Shown here: piece after piece, positions 63,753 to 64,000 of the stretch
Numbering within the stretch: the first letter of the stretch is position 1
Layout: every line of letters begins with the position of its first letter
NCBI RefSeq assembly: GCF_001427025.1
Contig: NZ_LMGA01000001.1
Span: 3,513,697-3,577,696 of the forward strand
Length of the DNA stretch: 64,000 bases
Direction of reading: 5' to 3'
Source of the DNA: Mesorhizobium sp. Root554
GTDB lineage: Bacteria; Pseudomonadota; Alphaproteobacteria; Rhizobiales; Rhizobiaceae
Position numbers and translations under genes: made by a program
Notes under the pieces: generated by a model
Told to the model about the DNA's origin: nothing
Databases searched by the model: none
The model's input: the letters and a program-made list of their open reading frames with translations, nothing else

Positions 63753-64000
63753 ATGCGTTCAAAAGAGATTTTCGGATTGTCGGCGGCGCTCATTACGCCT
63801 TTTGACGAGGGTGGAGGCATCGACCTTGCCCGCCTTGTGACCCATGCCCGCAACGTGCTTGCGGAAGGTTGCGACAGCGTCACTGTTTTCGGCACGACCG
63901 GGGAAGGTTACGGCATTAGCCTGATGGAGCGCGCCGCGGTCATGGGCGCCCTTGCAGGCGCTGGCATCGAGCCTGCCAAAAGGGTCTATGCCGGTGTCAT
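63753..64000 (+). CDS. dihydrodipicolinate synthase family protein, N-terminal part
   Basis: The visible 82 residues start with SAALITPFDEGGGIDLARL and contain VFGTTGEGYGISLMER, the GTTGE motif of DapA-like class I aldolases. The gene runs off the right edge. The family includes lysine synthesis and sugar-acid aldolases; the strong operator before it suggests a catabolic, inducible member rather than housekeeping DapA. Confidence 0.8.
   Translation, partial: MRSKEIFGLSAALITPFDEGGGIDLARLVTHARNVLAEGCDSVTVFGTTGEGYGISLMERAAVMGALAGAGIEPAKRVYAGV

Overview
The window looks like part of an alphaproteobacterial chromosome of the order Rhizobiales, most like Mesorhizobium or a relative. The pointers are high GC content, a gcrA gene, a class I lysyl-tRNA synthetase, an argD-argF-hslO block, apaG near metZ, a SAM-II riboswitch, the ligase-associated repair genes, a PodJ-like polarity protein, and a full C-P lyase operon of the rhizobial type. 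The genus is an inference from gene families and order; nothing was searched.

Layout. Positions 1-5282 are the end of an integrated element lying on the 3' side of a tRNA-Thr(CGT) gene. It carries an AlpA-like regulator, a large primase-helicase, an iteron-like stretch that may be a replication origin, an XRE repressor with TGAGAAC-type operators at its own promoter and in front of alpA, a small membrane protein, and a SocA/SocB-type toxin-antitoxin pair. socA begins 31 bases behind the tRNA. Two exact 135-bp units, each starting with the 5' half of tRNA-Thr, lie upstream of the intact tRNA. Positions 5688-16980 hold a nitronate monooxygenase, a membrane protein of unknown role, the ligase-associated repair set (ligase, exonuclease, DEXH helicase, PdeM endonuclease) with a TPR methyltransferase, and a TIGR02186/TauE pair. 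Positions 17167-29720 hold the PodJ-like protein, a MerR regulator and a fatty acid or branched-chain acyl-CoA oxidation operon, followed by a thioesterase. The same ACGTTT-N4-AAACGT operator stands before the regulator gene, the oxidation operon and the distant nitronate monooxygenase.

Positions 29811-40776 are mixed housekeeping genes: an S24 regulator, a membrane-anchored nuclease-like protein, LysRS-I, a TerB-like protein, a binding protein, a GT2 glycosyltransferase, PPK2, PhoR, PhoU and CorA. phoR and phoU are adjacent with no pst genes between them. Positions 40835-50246 hold a heptamer tandem repeat, gcrA, an unusual leader before argD, argD-argF-hslO, apaG, a GT21-like glycosyltransferase with a near-consensus Pho box, metZ behind a SAM-II riboswitch and terminator, a dCTP deaminase, an amino-acid binding protein and tRNA-Gly(CCC). 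ArsR and an MFS transporter follow.

Positions 52103-63609 are a complete phosphonate locus: phnF divergent from phnGHIJKL, a hexapeptide transferase gene, phnCDE, a DUF1045 gene and phnMN. A perfect Pho box lies between phnF and phnG and covers the phnF start codon. With phoR, phoU, ppk2 and the Pho-boxed glycosyltransferase, this makes phosphate economy a recurring theme of the window. The right edge cuts a dihydrodipicolinate-synthase family gene.
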